Positions 13,524 through 25,917 of a DNA stretch of 64,000 bases are shown piece after piece (position 1 is the first letter of the stretch; each line of letters begins with the position of its first letter). A model generated the notes under the pieces. It was not told the origin of the DNA. It did not search any database and saw only the letters and a list, made by a program, of their open reading frames with translations. Origin of the DNA: Malurus cyaneus samueli (lineage: Eukaryota; Chordata; Aves; Passeriformes; Maluridae); contig CM019215.1 of NCBI GenBank assembly GCA_009741485.1, positions 79,438,407-79,502,406 of the forward strand, given 5' to 3'. The position numbers and the translations under genes were made by a program.

Positions 13524-14930
13524 TTAGAGCTTCTATTTGGATAGATCTTAATTTTGCTTTCCATTCAAATTCACTGAAGGGAAAATTGACTGAAGAACTG
13601 TAAACAAAGGCTAATATAGTGATTAAAAATAGCAACATATTGTTCTAAAGGGCAGATTCTAAAACTAGTGCAGGGATCACTGTAAATTGAGATCTAAGAC
13701 AACTTCATTAGTCTTTTTCCGTAAAGAATTAAACAACCACATGCAAAATGTAGCTTTGTAATGACCTTTGAGTCTAAATGACAACACAAATTATTCTGCC
13801 GGTGATTGCAAATTGGAATATGTTATGAAGCAAAAGATTTGGTCATGCTATCCATTATTTTGATGCTTGTAAGTAATGAAATTTACAGTAAATGAAAACA
13901 CATGGTTTTATAGAGGTGCCCTGTAGGATGCTCCCAAAAACATAACATTTAGAAAGATGACAACCATTGTATTTTGGCTTCCTTTTCTTCACTGAAGTGC
14001 TATGAAGGAATACTGAATGTGCTTTTTTTCCTGACCATGAGGGAATAGAACATACAGAAAATTTCTCTGATATATCATAATTGATGGAGTCTCCTGTCAA
14101 GGAAGGCACTTTTTTTTTGTGGTTTGAGCAATGTCTTGAGACCTTCAAGTGCATACAGTGCTATGTAACTCGGCTGTAACTGAGACAGCTTACAGGGTTC
14201 TCTAAATTGTTGAGAACACACAAAATCATTAGTGACACAATATGGTTCAGCTATTTAGCTCTTTGTGTGCCTGTCTGTATCTGGGTTAGGAATTCTGGAT
14301 TTTAGGGTGCAGTATATATTGCTCTAGATAGCAATAAAGCACCTTGAGTAGATATTCTAGCATCTTAGGTTGTTCCTAAATGTAATCATTAACAGTATGC
14401 AGCTTAGTACTGGTAGGCTTAGTACTTAGGCTCTGGTACTAATGAGGGTATTTAAGATAGCTTTAAAAGCAGAATATGTTGATGCTTAATTTAAACAAAT
14501 AAATGCATTAATTGCAATAGTAGATTTGATATTATTCTGTGCAAGAGGTTCTGTATTAGACAAAATTCTGGCATTTGGTTGATTTGGTATTCACTGAGCA
14601 GAAGTGCCACCAAATATTTCAGATGGTAAGATGAAGATGTTGGACCCTTTGTGAGGGAATGTCATGGAGTCCAGCTCCAGCCAAGATCCCATGAAGCCAG
14701 TAGTCACCTGTAGAGTGATGGATCCTCTGGCGAACACTACTGTTGAGGTAGAGACAGAAAGAATTCCATAACTATTTTGTACAACTCAGGGCTATGATAA
14801 CTGACAGTTGCCACTCAAGACAAAGTTGAAAGAGAGGGATCTGCAAACAAATCCACACCTTTATTTTTTCCAAGGAACTGGGGGAATGATGTTGTTTTTC
14901 ATCTCTCCAGAGATAAGACTGGAGTGCATT
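12387..14930. other. Unassigned non-coding sequence with 29-base poly-T at 13492-13520
   Basis: No gene or known repeat recognised apart from the homopolymer. The 99-codon minus frame at 13855-14154 shows no domain. Confidence 0.55.
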
Positions 14931-14961
14931 AAAAGTTAGTGCATTGCCTGCACTAACTTTT
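14931..14961. repeat. Perfect 13-bp inverted repeat, 5-base loop
   Basis: Arm AAAAGTTAGTGCA (14931-14943), loop TTGCC (14944-14948), arm TGCACTAACTTTT (14949-14961). The arms are exactly complementary. It is too short for a usual microRNA precursor and has no known identity. Confidence 0.9.
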
Positions 14962-16559
14962 CCATACCGTAAGAAAAAATTGCTCCCAGTAGCAAAGGTG
15001 AGAGCTCATAGGTCAAAATCAGTAGGGAAAAGTGCTGTGAAGTTTTACTGTAGGTTAATTTGGTGTCAAGAAGGAAGAATTAGATGTATTTTGTACTCTT
15101 ATATCTCTCTTATATTTCCTCCTTGGCTGGCCATTCTCCTTTAGCATAAGGAATACATACTGTATAAGCAACATCTACTCACTGTGGGCTTTTGAAAGGA
15201 ATACTCCACATCTTTCCCTGTTATACTCTGGTTGCTGAGGGGAGGAAGCTGAATTATTCATATCCACTTCTGCCAAAAGCAGTTAAGAGCAAAAAGTTGA
15301 CTGAAGTAGAAAACGGTGGCAAACATGGCAAAATTTGCACTCCAGTCTCAATAGCTGCAATTGTCCTCTCCATCTGGGCTGTGAAAGACAAGGAAAGACA
15401 GCTTTCAGATCAACCATCTCTGGGAAAGTTGATTATTTTTTAAAATTCGTTTTCACCAGAAGGTGAATTATTTTTAATGTAGGGGTATATCTTAAAGTTT
15501 TTAATAAATGCTATAGTTTTGAGACTGGAAATAATTACAAAGAATTTATTTTGTGTGTTTCTACCTTGTACAGCTTGAAAGCTTATTTAACAGTTCTAAT
15601 TCATTCATTTTGCTTACTTACTGAGGCTTCAAACTCAGCATGCAGTGAACCCTGCTGATCTGAAACACTGAAAAGGGAAACTATTCTTGGTGTTTGCAGT
15701 AACTGTTTAAATAAAGAACTTAATCATCAGGGGTAATCTTTCTTTTTTTCTGTTTCCTAATTAATATTGCCAGGGCCCTTTAGAACTTTACTTTACAAAT
15801 CAGGCCTAAAAAAGAGCTTTATCTCTATATATGAGTATTTTCTACATGAAAACAAGTAAAAAGTACTTCTTGAAAAGCATGTATTTAATTTGCAGGGGTT
15901 TTATCTGTAACTAACATTTTCTTTGGCATAGCTGTCATGGGGTCATTAAAGAAAAGGAAAGGTAGAAGATAAGAAAAATACTTTTACTACCAGCTTACAG
16001 TAATGTAAAAGATTCCATTATTATGCAAGATGTTATTTTTCAGCTCAGAGGGCCACCTCACTCATTTCTTGGGTTTTGCTAAACCTGGCAGTTCTTCAAA
16101 CTGCATCAGATACACTAGAAAATCTATTTTGGGGCTAATTCCCTACGTGTGTATCTCGATTTCCTCATATTACATTTTTAATGGTACTGTGTTAAGATCC
16201 TTCTATGTCAATTAGCTGTGGATTAGAAGTATTTTCATGAAATATCCTTTATATTAAAAAGTTAACTTGGAATATAGTAACCCATTAAATACATTCATAG
16301 AAAGTAATTTTAAAAATCAAAATCATCAGGTCTACAAAATTAATTTAGCTAAAGAGATCAATATTTTATTAAATCGAATATCTTTCTTCAGTCATATAGC
16401 TGCCATGGACCAGGTGGTTTTGGACTACGTAAATTGGAACAATTCAATTGATTTTATGGATTACACCACAAAAACCCCATGTCTGAAAAATAGTGTTAGT
16501 GTAAAACTGTGGAACTGATCAGCCTGATCAATTAATGTCTTTGACCAGCTTACTGTGAA
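14962..16559. other. Unassigned AT-rich non-coding sequence
   Basis: No recognisable gene or repeat. The 83-codon frame at 16267-16518 has no known domain; its AT-rich, repeat-free texture resembles conserved non-coding DNA but that is only a guess. Confidence 0.5.
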
Positions 16560-16750
16560 TGCCAAGGGTGGGTGATCAGGAATTGGAGCAAGTGGCCCAG
16601 GGAAGTGATGGAATCACAATCCCTGGAAGTGTTCAAAAATCTTGTGGATGTGGTGTTTGGGTAAATGGCTCAGTGGTGGACCTGGACATATTAGGTTGAG
16701 GGCTGGACTCAATCTTAGAGGTCTCTCCCATGCCCAGTGATTCTGTGATG
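16560..16750 (+). mobile_element. CR1 LINE 3' end
   Basis: It matches the terminal part of avian CR1: 'GGAGCAAGTGGCCCAGGGAA' near 16587, a GTGTTCAAAAATCTTGTGGATG-like stretch, 'GGCTGGACTCAATCTTAGAG' near 16703, and the terminal octamer-like GATTCTGTGATG at 16739-16750. CR1 copies end in this octamer instead of poly-A and are usually 5'-truncated, as here (about 190 bp). Confidence 0.88.
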
Positions 16751-16754
16751 GAAA

Positions 16755-17032
16755 GGCTGTGGGAGCTGCTTACCTGGACACTGCTGCCCATTCCATTCTC
16801 CTGGAGAAGATGGCTGCTTATGGCTTGGACTCTTCACTGGAGTACTCTTCACTGGATAAAACACTGTATGGATGGCTGAGGCCTGAGAGTGGTGGTGAAA
16901 GGAGTGAAATCCAGTTTACAGCAAATTACAATTTGCTGGGCTCACTGTTGGGGTGCAATTCCTTTTAATACCTTTATCAAGTATCTGGATGAGAGAATAG
17001 AGACAAGATCAAGTTGAACAGGAGTGCATAAG
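16755..17032 (+). mobile_element. CR1 LINE fragment, reverse transcriptase region
   Basis: The translation from 16759 includes YLDTAAHSILLEKMAAYGLD, which matches CR1 reverse transcriptase just after catalytic motif A (family pattern YLDFSKAFDTVSHSILLEKL). About five codons around motif A are missing. The match continues through 'CTTTATCAAGTATCTGGATG' near 16972, then fades without a CR1 3' end. It lies directly downstream of another CR1's 3' end in the same orientation, so the order is scrambled. Non-functional. Confidence 0.82.
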
Positions 17033-19074
17033 GTGCTCACAGCTTTTTGCAAAGTGTTATTTTCATGGTTCTCCAAGTTGGTGCTTCTGTATGAAGTTCA
17101 TTATCAGCCCATTTATTATAAGAGGAATTGAAAACCAGTAAATCTGAGATTTCCAAACTGAAATCTTTGTGAACTATAACTAGTCTTTTGATCCTGCAAT
17201 CCAAAATAGTGCGGTGTATTCTTTGTAGGCCCTCACTGCTTTCTCATTGATATGAAGCAGCAGAAAAGGAAGATTGGTCTGAAATTTTTTCAGAGGGCAC
17301 AAGAAGGTTATTTGCAGAAATATTTCTCTCACATTTCAAATGTCTTTTTCGTTTTTCTCCTTTCTCTAGCTTTTCTCTCATTATAACACAGTAATTTGTG
17401 ATATGCATCTGGTACCTTTTTCCTTTCTTGAAAGTTATTGTAATTCTTCCATTTCTAACCTTCAAGTTATGTTCCATTGTGTCCTACAGAAATTATTTCC
17501 TATTGCACACATTTCCCAGTTCAGATAGTTTTATTATTATGCCCTTTTCAATTCACTAAGGACACCTTTACATCCTGATGGAAGTTCTACAAAAAACATA
17601 GCTGACCTAAATCGTAAGGGGAAATGTAGTATCATTTCCCAAGAAGATTTCTATTTCATTGTGTGATCCTGGAAGGCTGTTTTTAAGTATCACAGATACG
17701 AAATTGTTATGAAATGAATTTCCCATGAAAGTGACCTCTTGCCCAGGAGAGATTAAACATTTACTTTGTATGTACCATCCCTTCTGAATGAAAATTATAC
17801 CACAGTGCACTGTAAAAATGTATTCGGACATGCTGTTTTATGTTATACCAGGGTGGAAAAAGAACACTAAAATATTCTTTTAAATAGATGAAATAATTTC
17901 TACTTGTGTTAGTATTTATAAAGTGACATATTATCCAAAAATAATATAAAAAAAAAATTGGAAATTATTTGACTTACAAAAATTTAAGATTCACAAGATT
18001 TTGCAATACTAGTGCAGACAACAATTAGTGATAAACTTGCTTCTGTTGCTTATAATAGAATCTAGTGCATTGATCATGGGTTCTTTTTGCTGTGAATTTC
18101 TAGCTTTTGTTCACAGAACAGAGTATTTTCTCAAACTAGCCTGTATTCAAGTATGACCCTAAATTGCTTTCTGAAAGCCCCTTCTACCCTGTTTGAAAAC
18201 TGAGTTAAATTTTCTTTTTGTTAGAGTTTCCTGTGATCACAATGACTCATTTAAAACTAACTTCTTTGCAGTACCATTCCAAAGGGAACGTCTTGCTGTC
18301 TCTGAGGCATCAGGTGGGATGCAAGAGGAAATTTAGGTTACAAACACTCCATGATTGTAGGCAGCTTGATTCATGCTGCTTTGTATTGTGGTGATTACAC
18401 AGGTTCAGGACACTGATCCCCTTTGAACTCGGCTGAAACAGTGAATGCTTGAAGTCTAATGTGCAAAAGCACTGAAGATCTCACACCAAGAGGAGGAAAA
18501 AGCACACAAAACAGATTATTCTTGCTGCCCTTTGAACTATGTCACTGGGACCAGTTGCAGAGTAGGGTGGCCTCAGTCACCTGCTTTTTGTCTGTGGGAA
18601 CAGAGATTGATTATCATTTGATTAAGTTGCTTGACCTATCTGGCAGGTAATCTGATTGATCTACTGAAATACTTTCTCTTTCAAGAGTAAGCTGGTTCTT
18701 GTACACAGAAATAAAAGCTGTATTCTGGAGTCCCCTTCCTTGCACCCTATCTGAATCTCTTCCCTTTCAGATCTCATTCCAAGGTTTTCTCTTCTTGCTT
18801 TATCATCTCCCCTTGTTCTAGCTTTACTTGGTAATGAGACGAGTTAGCTGGTATTGAAAATACTTTTTATTCACAAAGATCCTGAGAGTTCTGTCATGCC
18901 TTTTCAGTTCTGCTAAAGAACTTTAAGCAGAAATAAAGTTGGTTGAATTTGCCCTGATCTGGCAGATTGTGTAAGTTTTATGCGCACCTTCGTTTTTTTC
19001 AGCTTCTCCCATCCCTTAACAGTTCTGCTGTGGTCATGATATAATTAAAGTTGAAACACAGCCCACATCTTCCT
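17033..19074. other. Unassigned non-coding sequence
   Basis: No recognisable exon, RNA gene or repeat. Frames are short and without domains. Confidence 0.55.
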
Positions 19075-19393
19075 TGTGAGGGGAAGAGAAGGGGCAGGCA
19101 CTGATCTCTTCTCTGTGATGACCAGTGATACAGCCCAAGGAAATAGCATGAAGCTGTGTAAGGGATGATTTAGATTGAATGCTAGGAAAAGGTTCTTCAC
19201 CCAGAGTTTGGCTGGGCACTGGAACAGACTTCTCAGGAAGGTGGTAATAGCATCAAGTCTGTTGGAATTCAGGAAGTACTTGGACGACGATCTCAGAAAC
19301 ATGGTGTGAGGGGCTTTCCTGTGCAGGATCAGGAGTTGGACTTGCTGGTACTTGTGGATGCCTTCCTGCTGAGGAAATACTATGATTCTACAC
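19075..19393 (+). mobile_element. CR1 LINE 3' end, 5'-truncated
   Basis: About 320 bp match the CR1 ORF2 tail and 3' UTR. Blocks include 'GAAAAGGTTCTTCACCCAGA' near 19188, 'GGGCACTGGAACAGACTTCT' near 19214, a GGATCAGGAGTTGGACTTG block near 19326, and the terminal ACTATGATTCTAC at about 19379-19391. The 128-codon minus frame overlapping it is an antisense shadow. Confidence 0.9.
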
Positions 19394-22300
19394 AACAAAC
19401 AAACAAGAGAAGGAAAAGAAAGATATCTCAATTGACCAAAGATTTAGACAAATTTTTATCAGATGTTCATTTAACTGATATAGAAAAGGCAACACACTTG
19501 AACTGTTGTAGTGTAAAGTTTTTAAAAGGTAAAAGGGCTAAGTCACTGTCACAGGTGTACTGATCAATACTCTCAATTAGAGACATAAAATGAAAACCTC
19601 TGTGTACTCAAATGCAAACTGACAAAAATGGAAGAAAGGAACATAAAGAAAAGACTAATCATTAATGAAAAATGTTAAATCAATACCACAGAGGTGGTCC
19701 ATGCATATTTTTCTTTAAAGGAAAAAATCAGTTACCATGCTACCTTTCAAAACCTCTGCCTTCTCAGAAATTAGCTCTCACTTCTGATCAATGGTGGAGG
19801 TCTGGGAAAGTCTTTTTCATATGAATGACAGCTTAGAAATCCTGCACAGATGGAGTATTTACTCCAGTAGATGTTTTTTGGTATAACTCTAATTTTTTTA
19901 CAGTATTTTGCATAACCATTGTAATTGCATCACAGCTGTGTGTATAAATAAGAGTTTCAAGCAGTTTAATGTTTTTGAGATGAACTTCAGAGAGCTATTT
20001 GCATCTCTGGCAATACCTCTTTTCAGGCATAATCACTACTTTCTTAGCTGGAAAATAATATAATCATATTCTGCTGTTTCACTGAAAACTATTAACAAAG
20101 CTGATTCTCTTATTGGTCAGAGTACTTTTTTCTAATCATTCCATTGCCTGGGAAAGCATTCAAAAATTAGGATTGCCTTTGGACCATTCTACTCCTGAGC
20201 CATGGCTGTCTGGGTTGACTCCCAGTGTCATTCTTCTCCCTCTCCATTTTGTCATGGATGTAATAGGAAAAAAACAAAAGTAATTATAACTAGACTGATG
20301 TTAAAACTGAAGAACTATGCCCTAGGGCATCTTCTCCTGCTCCAAGCTTCTGTCCAAGAGTTTGTGTGCATTGGCAGCAAGTTAACCAAAGCAGTGTTTG
20401 AGAGCATCCTGCCTGCAGCACCTGCCAATAACTGCTCTATTGTGGAGAAATAAGAGACCACTTGTAGAAAAAGCTCATGCCATAGAAACCTTTGGGAAAT
20501 CCACAAAAGAACCTTCTGGATTTTGTTTGCTTTTTCACACTGTGTGAATTTTAGGGCATCAAAACCTGTGTTACAAATGTGCAGAAATAAAATGTTGAAA
20601 GATAGTAATAAAAACTCCTTTGCAAGGCCTCTTTACTCCTGAATTCTACTTGCTCTTAAATGTGCCTAGCCACATGATCAGAGCAAAGTGAGGAGGACAA
20701 AAGTCTGTCTGGGATAAAGTTAATTGTTTTGGGTTGAGAATAACCTTTTTGTCTTAAGACTGATGATGACACTTAATTTAAAGCAAGGAGACTGGATAAT
20801 GGAAGTGAAAGTGAGAACAGCTGAAGCAGAAGGCAAATTTCAAGTGCTGAAAATCATTTGGGTGAGAAGACTGTGTAACTTTTGTTCTAGAATGTTATGC
20901 GAAATGCCACACACTCTGCTTGATTGGGAAGACTGAGTAATACCTGTAATTCAATACTTTACACTATGGATAGAAACTGAGCCAGATTTGAAAAAGTGTT
21001 GCTTGCAAATTGATTAGTCCTCAAAAATGAACAAAGCTCTAGATCATATATCTGAAAGTACTGAGCAAATAGCAATTAGATCCTAATGCTAAATAGGTTT
21101 TTTAGTATTAGTTATTGTTATCCTGTTGTTTATCTTGGAGGAAGAAAATGTGTTTGAGACAAGCTCTAATGTATTACTGATTTGCACATTAAGAAACATA
21201 ATAATAAATATTAATAATAAACATTAATATTTTGATTATTGTAAAACACCTGTCCTGACTCAGCTGTAATAACTGATATGGATTATGGCAAAATAATACA
21301 ATATTGGGGAATTTAAACAAGAAGAAAGTATCTCAGAAATAAGAAATTTGAGGAAATTTTGTCAAGGATAATTTGGAGATTGGAAAGCACAATTATGTGT
21401 TTATTTAGATTCTATCTACTTTGAGATATTAATTATCTATTTTTAGTTACTTTGTGGTTGTATTGCTGAATTCAGTTTGTGTCACACAAAGTGATAAAGT
21501 TGGTAAGGTACAGGATTTAGTAAATCTGTTCAGGCTGATTCCATGCCTCTCATGTGCCTAAAATTTGCTTTGAGGGTACCTGTGATCTTGGGGCTGACTT
21601 CAGTTTCCCACATTCTTCTCTATCCCCTCTTTAGAATATAAAATTAATAATTTTCTAGTTGCTTTTTCTGATTCTGACAACTTCTTCTGTTCACTGCAGT
21701 CTTTTCAAGCTGATAGAACATCCTCATGATTACTTTAATCAGGTTATTCTGCAATGCTAAATATTTGGTTAGTAACTCTGGATCTGTACATGTTCCTCTT
21801 ATTCAAGCAGCTCCTGACTAAACTTTTTTTCTAATCACACCCTTTGTCCAAACTCTGCTGTCAAGCACGTGGATTTAGGACACCAGCTTACCACTGAAAA
21901 CCTGCAGGCTAAAGAGAGGCCAAGCACAGCAGGTTTTGCCTCCTTAGGCAAAGGTAGATTACCAACTCCACTGACTACTCAACCAAAGCTTTGCTTAGCT
22001 TTCTTTTTGCTTCAGTGGGCATCAGTACCTTCCTGTTGGCCCTCCCTTATCCTTCAAATTTTCACTCCAGTGAAGCATAGGCCTTTCAGATGCTCCTTGA
22101 GCTTTTCTTTGTAATAAATATATAGCTATCTCCACTTCTTTGAGACTTTGTCCTTGTATTTGGGATTAGTTGAGGTTCTTTAACCTGTCTGGACACTTTC
22201 TGTTTATGACTGCCTCATTTTTTATTTTTTTTTTTTTTTTTTGGCCCTTTATGATAATTTAATTCAAAACTTGGCTCACTTTTTTGATAATCTTTGTACT

Positions 22301-22479
22301 TTAAGTAGGCCATCCCTGAAGGTCAATCAGGCCTCATGAGCTCCTCTATCCTCTGTGCAGACTGTGAAATCCTGCTGGAAGTTCGCTAAATAGACTGAAA
22401 ACAGCTCTTCTGAAGTCTGAACTTTTCTCCTGTTGCTTGCTTCCATCTTACCTCAAGATTTTTAATTCTTCCATCTTCA
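19394..22479. other. Unassigned sequence, possible small LTR relic near 20700
   Basis: Mostly unrecognised. At about 20702-20750 a stretch (CTGGGATAAAGTTAATT, then TTGGGTTGAGAATAA) resembles the 5' end of LTR family A with an internal deletion; this is weak. An AT-rich block at 21180-21260 holds many TAATAA/ATTAAT words. Confidence 0.45.
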
Positions 22480-23430
22480 GGTTAAAACAGCATACATTGT
22501 CAGTGACTGTCATATCCCTAACCAGTTCTTGGTATGTAGTAGAACACCTTCCTGACTGGTCTGTCCCATGACTTTAGGGTAAACAAAAATCCCCAAAATG
22601 CTTTTGAAACTTTCTGGATTAGGTGTGCTTCACAGTGTTGGTTTTTCAGTAGATATCAAAGCGGTGAAAGTTCCCTATGAGAATGAAGACTTGTGACTGG
22701 AGCATCTCCTAGCTGTCTGGATAATGCTTAGTATATCCTGAATAATGTTTAGCCTAATTTTTTCTACTTTTTGATAGATGCCACAGTCACTCCTTAACAC
22801 ATCCCTTTGACTTTTTACAGATCCTGTTTCAGATTATCATTCCATGGGAGAACTCCATGAATGCTTTTTGTTACCTTATGTTGAATGCAATAATTTTTCT
22901 ACTCTTTTTCCTAAAAATCATACATCCATCTGTCTCACAAATCCATTCATAAAAAATATCCCATCTTACTTTCCTGATTTGTTGCCCCATTTTTGTCAGG
23001 TATCACATCTGTCCCTTGACAGCAGTCTGCTCTTGGAAAATCAATATGGTTTTGTAGGAGCCAAAGCACTTTGCCAATTTGAGAGCAGCAGATTCACTGA
23101 CAGGATTATCTGTTCCTTTTGTAGCCTTTCTCCTTGATTTAATTGAGAATCTTCTGCAGGTCCCTGTCCTCTTCACCTCAGTTCTCAAAGATGTAAAATC
23201 AACTTTGATCTCATTGTCCCTGAGCAGTGCTGTTCATTCTCATGTGGTTGTAACAATGGGAACAAGGAGCAGCAACTCGAGAGCTAGATGAGTTCCAGCA
23301 GCCTCTAAAAGGCTGAGAATCCACTCCCTGGGCGAATGCTAAGCCTCCTTCTGATTGGAAGGAAGGTTTGTGTGAAAGGCTGCACTTTTTTCTGCATTCT
23401 GACTTACAACCATCTTTTTTTAAAAAAAAT
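22480..23430 (-). mobile_element. Old CR1 LINE fragment, antisense, ORF1 to endonuclease
   Basis: Read on the minus strand, the segment resembles an ancient CR1. The stretch 22540-22880 follows the complement of the ORF2 endonuclease region (plus-strand words such as 'TAGGTGTGCTTCACAGTGTT' and 'GAGAATGAAGACTTGTGACT', then CATTCCATGGGAGAACTCC). 23000-23430 looks like the upstream ORF1 part. Divergence is heavy, with many stops and gaps. Boundaries are approximate and no CR1 3' terminus is present. Confidence 0.6.
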
Positions 23431-24284
23431 ATGTGCACATTCTAACAAAGAAAAAAGATTTATTTCATTCACTTGACTGAAAATAAACACATTTCCAAGT
23501 TTTAATTTCTTCTTGTAAGCCTCCCTTAAATAGAGACTTTACTCTATCCCTCTGTTCGCCTTATGGAACTGAAGGCCCTCTATCACATTATTGGGGAATT
23601 CTCTGAAAATTACTACGAAAATTACTTCTAAGGAGAGTTGAATTACTTCTTAAGGTACACTGTTTACATGCCAATAATGCAGTCAAGATCACATCTTTGT
23701 TATTTCAAGGATTGTTGCTTCAATTCAAGATTCCTAAAATGTAATGGCTGTTCTTTCTTGGAACCTTTCACCTTTACTGCAGCCTATTTAACAATTGTGT
23801 AGCTTATTTCCTGGCACTTCAGTAAATGTACATCTTGCCTCAGAAGTTTGGATTAAAAGGTAATTTCAGGCCCAATGAATATGAAGGGCCAGTTTCTGTG
23901 ATTCATATTGACCCAGAGTTCTGTTTGATGTTGGTGGATGCTTAGGGAGATAAAAGAACTGGAATTTTAGACCTGATGCTGCTTAGCCATCTGTATTTGA
24001 ATATTTTCCTTTAAATAAGAGGCCCTTCAATCTATTTAGATTAGGCAGCAGAATAACTGAACTGAACTTCTCTGCCTATGGAGCTTTGGATTCTCTGCAT
24101 TAGGAAAATGTCTGGTTCTTTAGCAGCTGAAGGAAAGACGTGGTTTCCTATAACTGGGAATCATCTTCAGGAATTTTAGCTCTTGATCCTAAGAGGATAG
24201 CTTAAAAGGTGATGAAAAGTAGAAAGTCTTTAAAACTAAACTTTTAATGGGAAGGACTAGAATATTCAAATGCTCCATCCAGTG
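23431..24284. other. Unassigned non-coding sequence
   Basis: No recognisable feature between two CR1 fragments. Confidence 0.55.
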
Positions 24285-24700
24285 AAAAATCATGTCCCTG
24301 GAGGTCAGTAGTGGGGCCGATAACGTTCAGCATCTTGTCGGTGATATGGGCAGTGGGATTGAGTGCAATCTCAGCAAGGTCACTGATAGCACTGAGTTGT
24401 GTGGGGCAGTCGACACGCTGGAGGGAAGGGATGGCATCCAGAGGCACTTGGACAGGCACATGAAACCTCATGAAGTTCAACCAAGTGAAATGCAAGGTCC
24501 TATTAAAATGAAAATATATACCTGGGGCAATCCTAGGCACAGCTACAGGTTGGGCAGAGAAATGGTTGAGAGTGGCCCTGCAGAGAAAGAGCTGGCCATG
24601 CTGGCTGTTCATTAACCTGCAGTGTGAGCTCACAGCCCAGAAAGAGAGGGCTGGGATGAGATGACCTTTAAGGTCCATTCCATCCCCTTCACATTCTATG
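24285..24700 (+). mobile_element. CR1 LINE, RT end plus 3' end, internally deleted
   Basis: The translation from 24292 reads through CR1 reverse transcriptase C-terminal sequence (SGIECNLSKVTDSTELCGAV, then DTLEGRDGIQRHLDR). The catalytic FADD motif expected at residues 30-33 is replaced by VTDS, so the enzyme is dead. After the ELAMLAVH block the sequence jumps to the CR1 3' UTR ('GAGATGACCTTTAAGGTCCA' near 24657) and ends with CATTCTATG at 24692-24700. The 144-codon minus frame over it is a shadow. Confidence 0.9.
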
Positions 24701-25399
24701 CCTCCACGATCCTCATTCTGCAGTAACTGAATCTTGCTCAGTCTTTTCTGAGCTGACTTAGAAGGGCAATGCTTCTGGAAAGTGATTAAAAAACAAAAAA
24801 ATATGATTTCAAATCAAGTATTTCAAGAACTGCATTTATTATTCACCTTTTTCTTTTTCCATATGAGAAAAATTAACAACTATACTATGTTCTGAATTTT
24901 ATTTCTGTCTTTGGGACCGGGTTTTGTCTCAATATCTTTAATAAAAAAAAAAAAAAGTCTATTTATGCAGCTATACAGAAATATTTTGACCATTTCCAAA
25001 CACTGATTTATATTCCAGCCACAGAATTCCCACTACCAGCTTTATATGAATGCTGTTGTAGCAAATCTTTTTCCTGTTCTTATGTTAAGCTATGCCTGTG
25101 AGCTGAACCAGATCCCCTCTAGATGAACAAGATCATTCCTGCAATCATACTATAAGAGTCAGCCAGGCTTCCCCATGGCTCACTTACATATATTGTGAGG
25201 AAGAATTGGCTACAGAAATGCACTCGAAATCCACAGACCAACAAATGGGAAGTGCCAGGACTGACTTATGTGAGAAAGGAACTGTCATTATGAGTCCTGC
25301 TAGCCAGAGGAGATGAAGGATGAGACTGGTGCTCAGAATATTGATTCTTTACATAGACAGAACAAATTCCTGGCATTCTTTAGTATTTTCTTACAGTGC
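24701..25399. other. Unassigned sequence between CR1 and LTR
   Basis: Nothing recognised. A 13-base A run lies at about 24943-24955. Confidence 0.5.
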
Positions 25400-25917
25400 T
25401 GTGCAGGTTTTGACAGGGATAATTTTTTTTGTAGGTGCTAGTGTGGAGCCGTGTTTTGGATTTGCGTTGAGAACTGTTGATAGTACAGGGATGTTTTAGT
25501 TACTGCTGAGCAGTGCTTGAGCAGAGTTAAAGCCTTTTCTGCCCCTCACACTGCCCTGGGAGTACATGAGAATTTGGGAGGGGGTACAGCTAGGGCAATT
25601 AACCCAAAGTAACCAAAAAGATATTCCATACCACATGGAATTATGTACAGCTTATACAGCCTGGGGAAGAAAGGCAGGAAACACACTTAAATGTTTTCCT
25701 GGGAATGGCTGAACAGCTGCCTCCCCATGGGAAGGGGTGAATGAATTCCTTGGTTTGGTTTACTTGTGCTTGCAGATTTTACTTTTCTTATTTAACTTTT
25801 ATCTCAGTTAACAAATCATCTCACTTTTGCTCTTCCTATGCTCTCCCCATCCCACAGTGGAGTAGTGAGTCAGAGGCTTTATGGGGCTTAATTGACAGTT
25901 GGGGTTAAGCCATGACA
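25400..25917 (+). mobile_element. Solo ERV LTR, family A, copy 2 (complete)
   Basis: About 518 bp, beginning TG and ending CA, in sense orientation. It aligns end to end with copy 1 read from the minus strand (517 bp). Landmarks are CGTGTTTTGGATTTG near 25452, 'GAGCAGTGCTTGAGCAGAGT' near 25508, ATATTCCATACC near 25621, a degraded TATA-like CTTATACAGCCTGGGG near 25651, and a 3' part with ATCTCACTTTTGCTCTTCC. No internal retroviral sequence adjoins it and no clear 5-bp target duplication was found. Confidence 0.85.

Noticed and set aside
19045..19431. 128-codon minus-strand frame
   Set aside because: It overlaps a CR1 3' end in antisense and has no domain of its own.
20702..20750. Fifth family-A LTR fragment
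   Set aside because: Only about 35 bases resemble the LTR 5' end, with an internal gap; mentioned in the surrounding entry but not called.
24244..24678. 144-codon minus-strand frame, the longest in the window
   Set aside because: It is antisense to a clear CR1 reverse transcriptase fragment on the plus strand.
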